Source: Aradus depressus
Taxonomy: Eukaryota; Arthropoda; Insecta; Hemiptera; Aradidae
Assembly (NCBI GenBank): GCA_963662175.1
Contig: OY759215.1
Location: 14,559,079 to 14,623,078, forward strand
Length of the DNA: 64,000 nucleotides
Direction of reading: 5' to 3'
The first letter of the stretch is position 1. Each line of letters begins with the position of its first letter. Both the position numbers and the translations under genes were made by a program. The notes beneath the pieces were generated by a model, which was not told where the DNA came from, searched no databases, and worked only from the letters and a program-made list of their open reading frames with translations. Shown here piece after piece: positions 42,343-52,945 of this stretch.

Positions 42343-42840
42343 ACACGAAGTATAGAAGAAGTTATGTAATCGGTCAAAGTTTTCCGACCTCTAGATTCCA
42401 AATATGAAAAACTCCCGATAGAATGAATGAATCAACACGAAATTTCATATGTGAATTCAAAACCCCCTAAGGACATCACTTATTAATTTTCAGCGGAATC
42501 GGCAGAAAGGAAGGGGAGGATAAGAGAGGACTCCACTCAAAAACTCTAATAACTGACGATGTAGAGAATTTATCGACATGAAGTTTCATACTTAGTCAAA
42601 ACCCAAATAGCACATAATCTGTCAAATTTCAGCGATATCGTCTGAAGGGAAGGGGTATTCAGGAGAGGGGGCACTATTCAAAAACCCTGATAACTTAATA
42701 TTTAGCGTAAGGATTTGGGAGGCCCTATTTACGTCAACTATTGAATATTAGCGCAAAAGGGTCGACTGGTTTTGGAGGGGAGCGAAAAGTTAATTGATTA
42801 ATTCGTTCTGAGGAAGTACATTTAGGTGATTCACGGAATA
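42343..42840 (+). repeat. Repeat C, full-length plus-strand copy
   Basis: CACGAAGTATAGAAGAAGTT and ATGTAATCGGTC open it, followed by CTCCCGATAGAATGAATGAA, ATCACTTATTAATTTTCAGC, AATTTATCGACATGAAGTTT, GGTCGACTGGTTTTGGAGGG and GAGGAAGTACATTTAGGTGA. Confidence 0.82.
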
Positions 42841-44167
42841 CATTTTATTGTGGAATGGGGCTCCTGCTGGGTATCCTTTGACTAGTGTAATCCTAGAGAC
42901 TGTGGTACACAGGCCAATATTAGCTCCAGAAAACCAGACCCATCTTTACATTGGCCCAAACTGGACCATACTGAGGAATGGCCCAATGTGTGACGCACTG
43001 TACGACCAACCATGGGCCAAAGAGTGGAGCCGGCGTTATGATAAGAATTATAGAAACAGAAGTTCTAATTTAAGACAATTGTTATTTACAATGTTTAAAA
43101 TAAATTAACAAATAATAGAAGGGTACCTAAATCAATAACGTTTTACACAAATTATTTACACACCTGAACCTAACTTTTGCCATTATCTGATGGTAACACT
43201 TACTCTCAAAGTTCAACACAGACTGTGTTGACAAACAGGAAATTAAGTTCGAAATATTGTAGTCGAATGAAAGCAAGGGACAAATAGCTTGCTATCAAAA
43301 TACCTTACAATAATTACAAGTCAAACTTTTCTTATTAAAATTTAATACTAGCCGGTATAAGTTGTGAAAAGTTCATAACGTGGCTATGACAAGGGAGGCC
43401 ATATCTCCAGGGCTTATGTCCTTGGAACCAGCTTAGACGTAACAAAGCTTTCAAACTTTACTAAGTAGTCAAATGACCTTAGAATTTTACATTTTTAAAT
43501 GTGGCAGGGACATACCTCTTCGAATAAAATGTTTGAAAGCTCTGCCAATCGGAATTTAAAAATACTCTCTAGAATTACAGAACATTTCTATATTTGATAT
43601 TCCCAAGAGTTTTTAACAATTACACGAGGTCAGTTATATCGCCTTCTTGTAAACCGACTAGTTCCTTTGTTTTTTGTCGTTGTTTTCTAGAACATAATCT
43701 TAACTCGTGTAAAACGGGCCTATCACACGATGTGTTAGATACTATCTAAATGCAACTGACAGTACCACAAGATTAATGATACTTCGATTAACTAGAAGAC
43801 GGAGCAACACGAACCAACTATGACAAATGGACAAAACGAACACTTGAAAGGCCTCACATGGGTATGTTTTTCAAACGAAGAAGTTTGACAAGCAGGCAGG
43901 CTGACAAGTGAAATGGTGACAGTCAACAAGGTGGATAATTTCAGTTTTCAAAACGTTTTCGGACTAACTTGTCAGAAGAACAGCAGAGGTTGACTGTATC
44001 AACAGGGCTTACCTCACTTCAAAGTAAAAATCTCTACTGCTAAAAGAAAAAAAAAATATTTTTTTTGAGCTTTTTTTCGGTCATATCAAAAGAAATGAAA
44101 GGTCACTTTTGTTATAAAAGAAAAACTAACAGTAAGTCTTAAAACCAAGACCTTTGTTTTCAGTTTG
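42841..44167. other. Unassigned, one 86-codon frame
   Basis: A plus-strand frame at 42848-43108 encodes 86 residues with a WSRRYDKNYRNRSSNLRQLL-like basic end; I recognise no family, and it begins within 10 bases of the repeat C end. The rest is AT-rich and gene-free. Confidence 0.4.
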
Positions 44168-44880
44168 TTCATAATAATAATAATAATAATATTTATTTCC
44201 GTTAAACCATAACATATATATATATATATGAACATTGTCAATATATTTTATGATTTAGATATATAAATAGCTATTAAATCGATATTCTCTGACTCCCGCC
44301 TTCTCTCCGGCCGTATTTTCTGAAAAGTAATAGCTCTTTATGGGGTTTTGAATAAACATACTTTTTACTTAAGAAATTTCGAGTTATTAGAGTTTTTGTG
44401 CCCCCCCTCCCCTTTCCCTTTGACCAATTCGGCTCAAAATTATTAGGTATATACACATAAAATGTCGTGTTAATACATTCATACTATCAACTGTTATCGT
44501 TAGGCTTAATATTTTCTGCAGAGATATTGTGAAACACCAAAATATATATGTATATATATCTGGGAGTACTTTCGGTAATACAAATACTCAGTATTTTTTA
44601 AGCCGTGGCTAAAGATGGTAACAATACCGAAAGTACTCACATATATTACATACATTTTGTGAAATAGATAATATTAAAAAAAAAAAACATATGACTTTAT
44701 TTATTTATTTATATTTAAAATAAAAGTTATCGTGTAGAAAAAGACCCCACACCCGACAGAAAGCAATTTTTTTTTAAAATTATTTTTATATTCAGGGGTC
44801 GGACGGAAAACATGAAACTTCGTGGAAAACTCAACACACAGAATTTCTGATCGATTACATAACTTCCCCTATACTTTCTA
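44168..44880 (-). repeat. LINE-G end, repeat C and repeat E fragments in series
   Basis: 44170-44215 is the reversed LINE-G terminus (ATTTATTTCCGTTAAACCAT). 44285-44510 and 44745-44880 are minus-strand repeat C (GTTATTAGAGTTTTTG, GATTACATAACTTCCCCTAT). Between them 44512-44690 is repeat E, containing both GGGAGTACTTTCGGTAATAC and its inverse ACAATACCGAAAGTACTC. Confidence 0.65.
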
Positions 44881-45570
44881 AAAAAAAAAAAAATTGAAGA
44901 TGTGATAATTCACTTTTACGGACTTCACTCAAGAAGCCTTTGAGTCGTTCCAACTACAACAACCAAATTATGAATTTTTAAACGATATTGAAAACGAAAA
45001 TTAACAACAGAGCAATTAAATTTTTTTTTTACCAGCACTGAAAGAATGAAAAGTTTAATGAAATGAAAATTCGACTACTTACAATTTTATATAATTTTTA
45101 ATAACATCAATCAATATTGTTTGAGAAAAAATAAAATGAATGATGTCTATATCCTTCGAATTCATTTTATTAATTAAATCTTGTTAAAAATAAAGAGAAA
45201 AAGAATTTCTCGGTTCATTTTTCCTACCAATTAAGGCCTGTTTCACACTCTTCAGATACATTAACAATACCAATCAATATTATTATACTTGAAAGTTCTC
45301 ATAAATTATACTTAAAAATAATTTAGAAAATTAATTTTAAATTATTTATTAAGAAGACGAATATCTTCTCAAAAAGTGTATAGGCTCATTAGCAGTTGAC
45401 AAAAAATATTGAAAGAATAAATTTAGACGAACTTAAGTAGCTAGTCGCATCTACTCCATCACTGAGGGTGGAGAAAGGTTGTCAAAAAGGAAAACTGGTC
45501 GTAAGCTTCTAAAATTCACGAATAAGGGATGATCAGCGAAAATAGCTATACGAAGTTTGGTTAGTTAACA
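44881..45570. other. AT-rich, nothing recognised
   Basis: No gene or recurring family seen. Confidence 0.5.
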
Positions 45571-45940
45571 TGGGTTTACACTACGACATTTGATCTACAA
45601 CTTGTAGCGCGACATGTTTCATAGAGTGGTCCCATCTCCGCGATATGTTTCATAGAGTGATCTCATTTCCACGACATGTTTCATTTTATCCTTTTAACCT
45701 TACCGACACTTGTTGGGACGTTTTTATCAACATGTTGGGTGATATGTACCATGTAGCATTTTGTCTCACTTTGCTTGCAGCAATTCTCGCGATATGTATT
45801 GTGTTGACCCAGCTTAAGCATGAAGCAACAACAATTTACCTCGGAAGCATAGTAGTTGATTTTTGTCCAGCAATCCTTACAGACGTGTCGTTCCTTCTCG
45901 AAAATATTTCACGACGATTAGAACCGTCCTGACAGTATAA
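45571..45940 (+). other. Possible decayed DNA-transposon segment with a 95-codon frame
   Basis: GGGTTTACACTACGACATTT followed by ACAACTTGTAGCGCGACATG resembles the terminal region of PIF/Harbinger-like insect elements (from memory). ACATGTTTCATAGAGTGGTC-like units then repeat about three times (45613-45690). A frame at 45645-45932 (95 codons) includes CLTLLAAILAICIVLTQLK and a hydrophobic stretch, but no family was recognised, and no matching right end was found. Confidence 0.3.
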
Positions 45941-46215
45941 GTAACAGTACTTGTTCCGAAAAATAGCCGGAAAGAAGTGTCAACTCTTTAAGAATTACTA
46001 GAAAAATGAAGATGATGAACCTGGGGAAGAATGAATTCTATGGGCGGAAGGTGAGCGCGGTCGCGAAGGGGAAAGCCTCCCTAGTTTTAATTACCTGCAT
46101 AACTGTTCTTAATTAAATGCATAACTGCACTCAATTATGTCCCTAACTGCACTAATTAGTTGACTAATTGTATCTGATGACTTGCATAACTGCACTTAAT
46201 TAAAACTATAATAAG
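45941..46215. other. Short degenerate tandem repeat near 46090-46200
   Basis: TTAATTACCTGCATAACTG, TTAATTAAATGCATAACTGC, TTATGTCCCTAACTGC and TGACTTGCATAACTGC follow each other about every 35-40 bases, a degenerate tandem array. Confidence 0.6.
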
Positions 46216-46502
46216 GAGCACCGGTACCACATAGGTAGCGTTCTTGCCTACTGTGCTCGGGAGATGGGGTGGCCCTTAGGTTCTCCTATCTGGGGGGTAA
46301 ACCTGGAGCATGCCGTCTAGCCGAACGTAAGTATTTTGGTACTGGGCCTGTACGTTGTCAGGTACCTGAGCAAAGACGCCTATCCCAATTAAACCTGGAT
46401 AGACAAAAATTTAGGACTCCCACAGTAGAGTCAGACTCACGCCCACCAGAAGCCTCTGGTAGTAGGCGATATGATCTCATAGTAGCCCGGGCATGAATCA
46501 CA
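46216..46502 (+). mobile_element. SINE-A, near full-length diverged copy
   Basis: Head AGCACCGGTACCACATAGGT has a mutated A box, and the B-box region is partly lost (GCTCGGGAGATGGGGTGGCC). The body is clear: GCATGCCGTCTAGCCGAACG, CCTGTACGTTGTCAGGTACC, AAAATTTAGGACTCCCACAG, TCTGGTAGTAGGCGATATGA, GCCCGGGCATGAATCACAAA. The tail is ACACAAAACAAAAC, more poly(A)-like than other copies. Confidence 0.85.
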
Positions 46503-47075
46503 AACACAAAACAAAACAATTAAAATTATAATTTAGTTTAAGTATAATGTATATGTAAGCTTGGGAGAAATGAGAGCAAGCTAAGAAGTGAGTTTTTCCG
46601 TTAGTGCGTAGGTACTAAGAGCGAGGGCGGGGGGGGGGGGAGAGGGGGGTCGCACATGTGAGCTTTGTAAGGCTCATTCCGGTAATAATCTGGAGTGCTG
46701 TTGAGAACAATGGACGCTTGGGGGGCTAAATTACAGCGTTGCTAGAGCATGTACAAGGCTGGAGTGGGCCGGGATCTGTGTTGTTGGAGAATGTCAATGG
46801 AGGAGGAGGCCGCCATTTTGTCTAGGATAGAGCCATTCAGGAAGGGCAGAAAGGGGGGATCCCCCAGTGCGGCGTTGTGCTTCAAGGGGGTCTAGGACAC
46901 TTCAAACAGAAAAGTACGCTGCTTGTCAGGTTGTAGTAGGTCTTCACAGATGAGTAGCTGGCGTCGCAGGATGAGACGGAAGAATCTTCACGTGGAGGGT
47001 TGAATGTAAGAAGAGACAACGATATGTGAATAGCAACGCGGACTAAAGGCCAAGGCTGGAACATTGATCAAGTAC
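46503..47075. other. G-rich unassigned stretch
   Basis: A G12 run at 46629-46640 lies in a purine-rich context. 46640-47060 is GC-richer than the surroundings with no recognised coding motif. Confidence 0.4.
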
Positions 47076-47340
47076 ACTCATAAAGGAAGAACAGTGGGAA
47101 CTGGAGCAGGGAAGGCCAACTCATAGAGGAGGAACAGTGGAAACTAGAGCAGGGAAGGCCAACTCATAGAGGAGGAACATTGGGAACTAGAGCAGGGAAG
47201 GCCAAATCATAGAGGAACATTGGGAACTGGAGCAGGGAAGGCCAACTCATATAGGAGGAACATTGGGAACTGGAGCAGGGAAGGCCAACTCATAGAGGAG
47301 GAACAGTGGAAACTAGAGCAGGGAAGGCCAACTCATAGAG
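47076..47340. repeat. Minisatellite, 43-bp unit, 6 copies
   Basis: Units contain AGGAGGAACAGTGGAAACTA, GAGCAGGGAAGGCCAACTCA, TAG; the fourth has a 5-base deletion. Variants GTGGAAACTA and TTGGGAACTG alternate. Confidence 0.92.
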
Positions 47341-47453
47341 GCTGGCTCTCTCAGTCATCTGTTATGAAGGCTGGCTCTCTCAGTCATCCGTTATGAAAAC
47401 TGGCTCTCTCAGTCATCCGTTATGAAGGCTGGCTCTCTCAGTCATCCGTTAAT
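47341..47453. repeat. Minisatellite, 29-bp unit, 4 copies, abutting the 43-bp array
   Basis: GCTGGCTCTCTCAGTCATCC followed by GTTATGAAG is repeated four times directly after the previous array, with single-base variants. Confidence 0.92.
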
Positions 47454-48689
47454 GTGTGTTTCAATGCCTGACAATATTAATGTGTTATTTAAAAACTCTC
47501 TAATATTATCTACTCCAAAAACTCAACAGATAAGAGGTTGGACTTTCTTTTAGTTATCAACGACCATTAAAATAACAAGTAACAATTGCAATTTCGTACC
47601 TGAGATAAACTTAACTTTATTTGATTTGAAGGAGGCCACCCTAATTGCTGCCACCAAAGCGGAAATCTGCTTTCCTTAACTTCTTACTGTTTTCTTGTTT
47701 CAGCAGGAGTCTTCCTCCGCCACTTGCTGAGTTGGAAGGAGGGGAGAGTGAAGGGGTAGGACCCACCCCAAATGTTTTAGATAAACAGAGCAAGATATTT
47801 TGCTTTTTCCTAATTGTCTACCAGAAAAGGCCTTGCCTTATACAGTTTTTTTTTTACTGGTGAGGAAGAAAAAAATGGTCGGCCTATGATTCATGAGAAA
47901 CGCGTTTTCATTGCACCTCCACGCTATGCAGTCAATCTCGTGTGATAATAAAAAAATAATCCTGAAAAATAAATTTAAATAATAAATATTATCACGTTTT
48001 CTACAGAAATTTTGGCGGGTCTTATATTAAATTTTGATTCGTATAGTAGTTTCCGAAAAGTATCCTAATAATAAAAATGAACTTTATGACGTGCAATTTT
48101 GAAGAAATTTATTTATAATTTGAAGTTGTACTTACTTCATTTGGATTTCTTATACAATATAATTTTGAGATGCCAGGCATTTTTTTTTAATTCGCGAAAA
48201 TGTTAATTTATCTAATCCAAAGGTATATTTATTTCGTTGACGGGGAAAATGAATATAATATAATCGAGAACAAAATATTGGGTTTATTAACACTTAACCT
48301 ACGTTATAATGATAAAAACAAAATTTGGAAAATAAAAAAAATAATCTCTTTGCCATTTTCTTTTACTTGTAACCACTAATTAACCATAATTTTGAAAACA
48401 CAATTATCTTCATTCCTACTGCAAAATGTTCCGTAAAAAGTTTATTAAGTGTTTTGTATAAGTAGTTATATTGTATAAGTTTGGTTACCATCGTATCGAT
48501 TGGATATATGTTTGATATCGATTTTCTGCACTATTGGCAACCGAAGGGCATTTTATATGATATGTGCTCCCTAAAGTTTTGTTGTACACAGACATAACAA
48601 CACTGACATCTTTAATAGCATCATTAGGATTGTCCTCTTGCACGTTGTCACCATCATCAAGATCGGCCGTCAGTTCAAGTTGTTATCGT
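47454..48689. other. AT-rich, nothing firmly recognised
   Basis: A 72-codon plus-strand frame (47645-47863) has a TTTTCTTGTTTCAG tract inside it that looks like a 3' splice site, but no exon or domain could be supported. Confidence 0.4.
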
Positions 48690-49035
48690 TATTGAAAATC
48701 AATAGGTGTCTTAATCTTCCTACTAAATTTCCTGTCGAAACATTTGTTAAGTTAACAGTTATTAGGTTACTAAGTTGAGCCCCTCTCCTCTGATCCCCTT
48801 CTTCTGTGCTAATCCCCCCCCCCTCCCTATGGTCGATTTGGCTGAAAACCAAGAAAGTGTCTTCCTTATGGGGTTCTGAAAGTACATATAAAATTTCTTG
48901 TCCATTTCAACGAGAGTTATCGTGTTCACAAACAGAAATTTATTTTTGGAATCAGAGAATAGAAAAATATGAAATTTCGTCGAAAACTCAACATCGAATC
49001 TTAGACAGGTTACGTATAACTCCATATAGCTGAGT
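48690..49035 (-). repeat. Repeat C, 5'-end-side minus-strand copy
   Basis: GAAAATCAATAGGTGTCTTA, TTAACAGTTATTAGGTTACT, TCAACGAGAGTTATCGTGTT and AAAACTCAACATCGAATCTT are in family order; the 3' end signature is missing. A C12 run near 48807-48818 interrupts the pyrimidine-rich block. Confidence 0.75.
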
Positions 49036-49363
49036 AAGTAATAAAAAATACATGAATGAGACTTTAATTTGCTTTGATAAAAAATACCAAACTCAAGATT
49101 CTAATATACGAACTTACGTTAATAGTTTATCTCCTTCTCAAGTTTTTTTAGCCCCCCATCCCTCGAAAAATCTTGTCTGGCTACACCCCTGTGCTGAGTC
49201 AGGATCTACCGGGGAACAGAATGGGACGCGTAGGACGGAAGATGAACGACTTACACTACCTTTGTCCCCCAAGACTTGATAATTTAAAACGTGCTTAATC
49301 ATGGTTGTATTGTATTCTCCTGTTTAACAAGAGTGTCCTCACGCATTGTCTTTAATGATATTT
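49036..49363. other. Unassigned
   Basis: A 75-codon plus-strand frame with no recognised motif; nothing else seen. Confidence 0.4.
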
Positions 49364-50090
49364 AAAATTATTAAAACATTATCAACGGGTTTAGTTTATA
49401 TTTAAATATACTGTTGATTTGCTAATGAGGCTTTTGTCTAGGTTGAACGTTAAAATATGACTATATTTCAGCTCCTGTCTTGAAGGCTATAGTTAGTTAT
49501 TATGACTCATGCCCGGGCTTTGATTACGTCGTGTCGCCTACCATAAAATTATTAAAACATTATCAACGGGTTTAGTTTATATTTAAATATACTGTGGATT
49601 TGCTAATGAGGCTTTTGTCTAGGTTGAACGTAAAATATGACGCTTTTTCTCAGCTCCTGTCTTGAAGGCAATAGTTAGTTATTATGACTCATATCCGGCT
49701 TTAAATACGTCGTATTCCCTACTATAAAATTATTAAAACATTACCAACGGGTTTAGTTTATATTTAAATATACTGGGGATTTGCTAATGAGGCTTTTGTC
49801 TAGGTTGAACGTTAAAATATGACGCTATTTCTCAGCTCCAGTCGTGAAGACAGTAGTTAGTTATTATGACTCATGCCCGGGCTTTAACTACGTCGTATCG
49901 CTTACCATAAAATTATTAAAATATTATCAACAGGTTTAGTTTATATTTAAATACTGTGATTTGCTAATGAGGCTTTTGTCTAGGTTGAACGTTAAAATAT
50001 GACGATATTTCTCAGCTCCTGCCTAGAAGGCTATAGATAATTATTATGACTCATGCCCGGGCTTTAACTACCTATCGCCTACTATCAGTG
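49364..50090. repeat. Tandem array, 181-bp unit, 4 copies, each ending in a SINE-A tail
   Basis: AAAATTATTAAAACATTATC recurs at 49364, 49545, 49726 and 49909, followed each time by GGGTTTAGTTTATATTTAAA, TTTGCTAATGAGGCTTTTGT, CTAGGTTGAACGT and by about 45 bases that are the reversed 3' end of SINE-A (TAGTTAGTTATTATGACTCA, TGCCCGGGCTTT). Only the last unit continues into a whole SINE-A. The array therefore formed after a SINE-A insertion, by repeated duplication across its end. Confidence 0.93.
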
Positions 50091-50243
50091 CGCTCGTCAC
50101 TCTGGTGAACATGAGCCCGACTCTACTATGGGAGTCCTAAGTTTTCATTCACCTAGGTCTTCAACGAGTACCTGACATCGTACAGACCCGCGATCCAGAG
50201 CACAATAAGCAAGCACACATACCACTCAGCTACCGGCACCCTC
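50035..50243 (-). mobile_element. SINE-A copy at the end of the 181-bp array
   Basis: TTATTATGACTCATGCCCGG, TGGTGAACATGAGCCCGACT, CAACGAGTACCTGACATCGT, then directly CGCGATCCAGAGCACAATAA and CACTCAGCTACCGGCACCCT. A central part (the GGGACCATCG...GGGCCTCGG blocks) is deleted. Confidence 0.88.
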
Positions 50244-50768
50244 AAAAAATTAGACAATATAAAAAGTAAACAAGTTCTTTGTTTTTATTCATCTTATTGT
50301 TTTGGTAAGACGTGATTTCCCCGAGTGTTTGGTCTACGTGCATTGCGCACCCTAATTACGCCACTAACTATACCTGCATACTTAATAAATATATTAAACT
50401 AACATTAACTACATTTCATTACATGGAATTCCAGTTAATGTCACATAAAATAATTCCTTGCTTTGAGAATATTAATTCAAACAAACATTTACAATTGTAA
50501 ACAGCAGAAATTAGCAAATGTACTCGGCCGATTTAACTATCTATCTCTCTTCCTTTTATTTACATTATTTAACACCTTTCAGACCGAGAATTGTAAATTT
50601 TAATATTAAATACAGCATAAACATTTACTTAGGCTATTTGTAAATAAAATTAGAGACTTATGTAATATGATAAGAATATATTTACACAATACAGAAACAT
50701 AATTCATGCGAATAGTAAAATAATGATTGAAATAAATCAATAGAGAAGAATAAAGCCATCATATAAAA
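50244..50768. other. Repeat D end fragment, then AT-rich
   Basis: 50257-50300 matches the start of repeat D (GACAATATAAAAAGTAAACA, AGTTCTTTGTTTTTATTC). The rest is AT-rich with no gene. Confidence 0.5.
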
Positions 50769-51035
50769 GTCATGTTTCATAGGTTAGGTTAGGTTATATG
50801 ACTCATGTCCGGGCTTCAACTACGAGGTCATATCGCCTACTACCAGAGCGCTCTTTCGTCACTCTGGTGGACATGAGCCCAACTCTACTGTGAGAGTCCT
50901 AAATTTTGCCAACCCTAAATTTTATTCACCTAGGGTAGGGGTCTTTAACGAGTAGCTGACATCGTACAGGCTCGGGACCATCGCTTAACGTCCCATCCGA
51001 AGGACGGCTTAAAATAAACTAAAGGGCCTCGGTCG

Positions 51036-51427
51036 GGTTTTGAATCAATGAAAGACCGAATCTTGTTATTTCACAGAAATAGAAATAAACACAACAAATA
51101 TTATTTTTAACTCAACTGTTCGGGGAGCCATGGTGGCCGTGCGGGCTAGAGCGTAGGGCTTTGGTCGCATGGTCTCACCATGGTTTGCGGGTTCGTATCC
51201 CGTCCGGGAGTGAGTTTTATTTCGTAGATAGAACTCCCTCCCGGGGCCATGGATGTCACAAATATAACTAAATAACACATTTGGCTAATATGCACCGTAC
51301 ATAAGGCCAAAAAAACAAAAAAAAAAAAAAAACAAAAAAAAAAAACTCAACTGTTAATATATTTTCTAATATTTTACTTGTCACCTGTAACCTTTTCCAG
51401 TGCCATCTACATAACATACATACATCA
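51036..51427 (-). repeat. 3' LTR, interrupted by SINE-B
   Basis: GTTTTGAATCAATGAAAGAC, TATTTCACAGAAATAGAAAT, and after the SINE-B, GTTAATATATTTTCTAATAT, CAGTGCCATCTACATAACAT and ACATACATCA. Same as the right-hand LTR except for the insertion and a few substitutions. The outermost base of the TG border is changed. Confidence 0.88.
51121..51343 (+). mobile_element. SINE-B, full-length, inside the LTR
   Basis: Flanked by 12-bp AACTCAACTGTT duplications (51109-51120 and 51344-51355). The head reads GAGCCATGGTGGCCGTGCGG, GCTAGAGCGTAGGGCTTTGG, B box GCGGGTTCGTATCCCG; the body ends CATAAGGCC and a poly(A) with a single C interruption. The 223-bp copy is the most recent layer of the nest because it sits within an LTR whose partner lacks it. 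Confidence 0.95.
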
Positions 51428-51563
51428 TCTTAATAATGAACCTGAAACAAACGAGTTCCCTCATAACAAAAAGAACACTTAAAAACACTACGACTTTCAC
51501 AAATCCAACTTCTCCGGTGGCCGCACTCTTCTTCCACTCCTAGTTCTTATTTAGAAAGACTAG

Positions 51564-51700
51564 TCAATTGGACACATGTACATCATTTTTCATTTTATCA
51601 TACCACTTAGCCGCATCCGACACCTGCTTCGACACTGGCCATCCATCGTAGAAATACTTCACCACTTCTTTCAGAACCTTGTCTTGCATAAGCCTCAAAT
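51564..51700 (-). pseudogene. pol RNase H-integrase linker fragment
   Basis: In the neighbouring frame the residues DKVLKEVVKYFYDGWPVSKQ followed by VSDAAKWYDKMKNDVHV match the segment between RNase H and the HHCC zinc finger of integrase in Ty3/gypsy Pol proteins (pattern D.VL..V..Y...GWP...V......Y...R/K-x-E/D-L/V-x-V). It follows the gag part after an internal deletion of several kilobases (inferred from usual element length) with a change of frame. Confidence 0.65.
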
Positions 51701-51936
51701 TTTCGAACGTCGTCAAAATTATTTTTGTCCTCTGTAGTGGAAAATTTGAACGTATTATAAATCTCCTCGCCTTCATCACCGATTAAATTTAAAATAATAG
51801 CCGCTTTTACCTTGGAGCTTTTGGAAGTTTTTTCCGTGGCTATTAAATAATTTTTCAATTTACTGTACCATTTTGACCAATTTTGCTCCAAATTTCCGGA
51901 AAAACTCAATTTTCGAGGTGGTTTAAAATCACCCAT
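51607..51936 (-). pseudogene. gag start of the LTR retrotransposon
   Basis: From the ATG at 51936, 25 bases after the primer-binding site, the frame reads MGDFKPPRKLSFSGNLEQNW then SKWYSKLKNYLIATEKTSKS and IILNLIGDEGEEIYNTF, the start of a Ty3/gypsy Gag capsid region (nucleocapsid assembly and RNA packaging in the intact element). Near FDDVRKFEAYARQG the frame passes beyond a deletion: the nucleocapsid knuckle, protease, reverse transcriptase and most of integrase are missing. Confidence 0.8.
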
Positions 51937-51960
51937 CTTAATATCCCTCTTTTGACACCA

Positions 51961-52117
51961 TGTTTTGAATCAATGAAAGACCGATTCTTGTTATTTCACA
52001 GAAATAGAAATAAACACAACAAATATTATTTTCAACTCAACTGTTAATATATTTTCTAATATTTTACTTGTCACCTGTAACCTTTTCCAGTGCCATCTAC
52101 ATAACATACATACATCA
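51961..52117 (-). repeat. 5' LTR
   Basis: 157 bp, TG...CA on the minus strand, adjacent to the tRNA-Leu-type primer-binding site at about 51943-51960. Nearly identical to the left LTR. Confidence 0.88.
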
Positions 52118-52192
52118 CAACGAACCCTCGATCTTGAGCTTAGAAGTCAAGCACGCATACCACTGAGCTACCGGCGCCCTCGTCATGTTTCA

Positions 52193-52424
52193 AATATAAA
52201 AGCTGTAATTCATACTTTGCTTTCACTGTGTATCATAATTATAGTTATTACCCCATAAAAAAAGGAACGTGAAGAGAGGATATTGTTTTTTACAATTTTG
52301 TATTTTATATTCTTTGTTCGTTCGATGAACCTAAACTGGATCAATTGCAATGAGATAATAGCAATGATTATGAGACAATCCCGAAAAAACAAAATGGCGG
52401 ATGTTGGCCTATATGTATAAGTAT
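52193..52424. other. AT-rich, nothing recognised
   Basis: No gene or recurring family. Confidence 0.5.
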
Positions 52425-52945
52425 AGGGAAAGTTATGTAATCGTTCAGAAATTCGATGAAGAGTTTTCAACGGAATTCCGACCTTCTAATTCCAAAAATG
52501 TTTTGGAGAAAATAAGAAAATGTTTATCTGTCTGTATGTTTCTGTGAATACTACTTTCGGTAGAATGAATGTATCGACACAAAATTTTATATGTGTATCC
52601 GGAACACTCTAAGGACGACACTTATTGATCTTCAGCCATATCGACCGAAGGAAAAGGAGGGATTAGAGGGGAGGCATAACACAAAAACTCTAATAACTGC
52701 CGTTGAAATTAATGTATTGACACGAAATTTTATAGGAATATTCAAAGGACGACACATATTAATTTTCAGCGGACTCAGCCGAAGGGGAGGGGGATCAAAG
52801 AGGGAGGGCTCGACTAAAATACCCTAATAACTGCCTAATGAATTTATTGACACACTATTTAGTATGAGGAATGTTGGCTTGGAAGGGAGAGCAAAAACTC
52901 AATTGATTATTCCTCCTGGGGAAGTACATAGCCAGTGATTCACCT
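52425..52945 (+). repeat. Repeat C, full-length plus-strand copy
   Basis: AAGTATAGGGAAAGTTATGT, AATCGTTCAGAAATTCGATG, AGAATGAATGTATCGACACA, AAGGACGACACTTATTGATC, GCCGAAGGGGAGGGGGATCA and TGGGGAAGTACATAGCCAGT appear in order. Confidence 0.82.

Larger units (their letters stand above)
51036..52117 (-). mobile_element. Deleted Ty3/gypsy-type LTR retrotransposon
   Basis: Two direct repeats (left 51036-51427 including a SINE-B insertion, right 51961-52117, about 157 bp) start TGATGTATGTATG and end TTCAAAACA on the element's strand, with the TG...CA borders of LTRs. Directly inside the 5' LTR comes TGGTGTCAAAAGAGGGAT, an 18-base primer-binding site matching the 3' end of tRNA-Leu at about 16 positions (from memory). 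The internal region is only ~530 bp: a gag start fused by deletion to a piece of the RNase H-integrase linker. LTRs differ at only about 2-3 positions, so insertion was recent. It cannot move by itself. Target duplication was not resolved. Confidence 0.88.
50780..52181 (-). mobile_element. SINE-A with TTAGG-type tail, split by an LTR retrotransposon
   Basis: GTCATGTTTCA is duplicated at 50769-50779 and 52182-52192. SINE-A sequence fills 50780-51035 (tail TAGGTTAGGTTAGGTTATAT, then the standard body) and 52118-52181 (GAACCCTCGATCTTGAGCTT ... CTGAGCTACCGGCGCCCTC). The intervening 51036-52117 is a deleted LTR retrotransposon. Removing it restores the SINE order, apart from a few bases at the join. 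Confidence 0.93.

Noticed and set aside
47690..47710. 3' splice site of a host exon (TTTTCTTGTTTCAG)
   Set aside because: A single good-looking acceptor without matching donor, conserved reading frame or protein similarity is not enough to call an exon.
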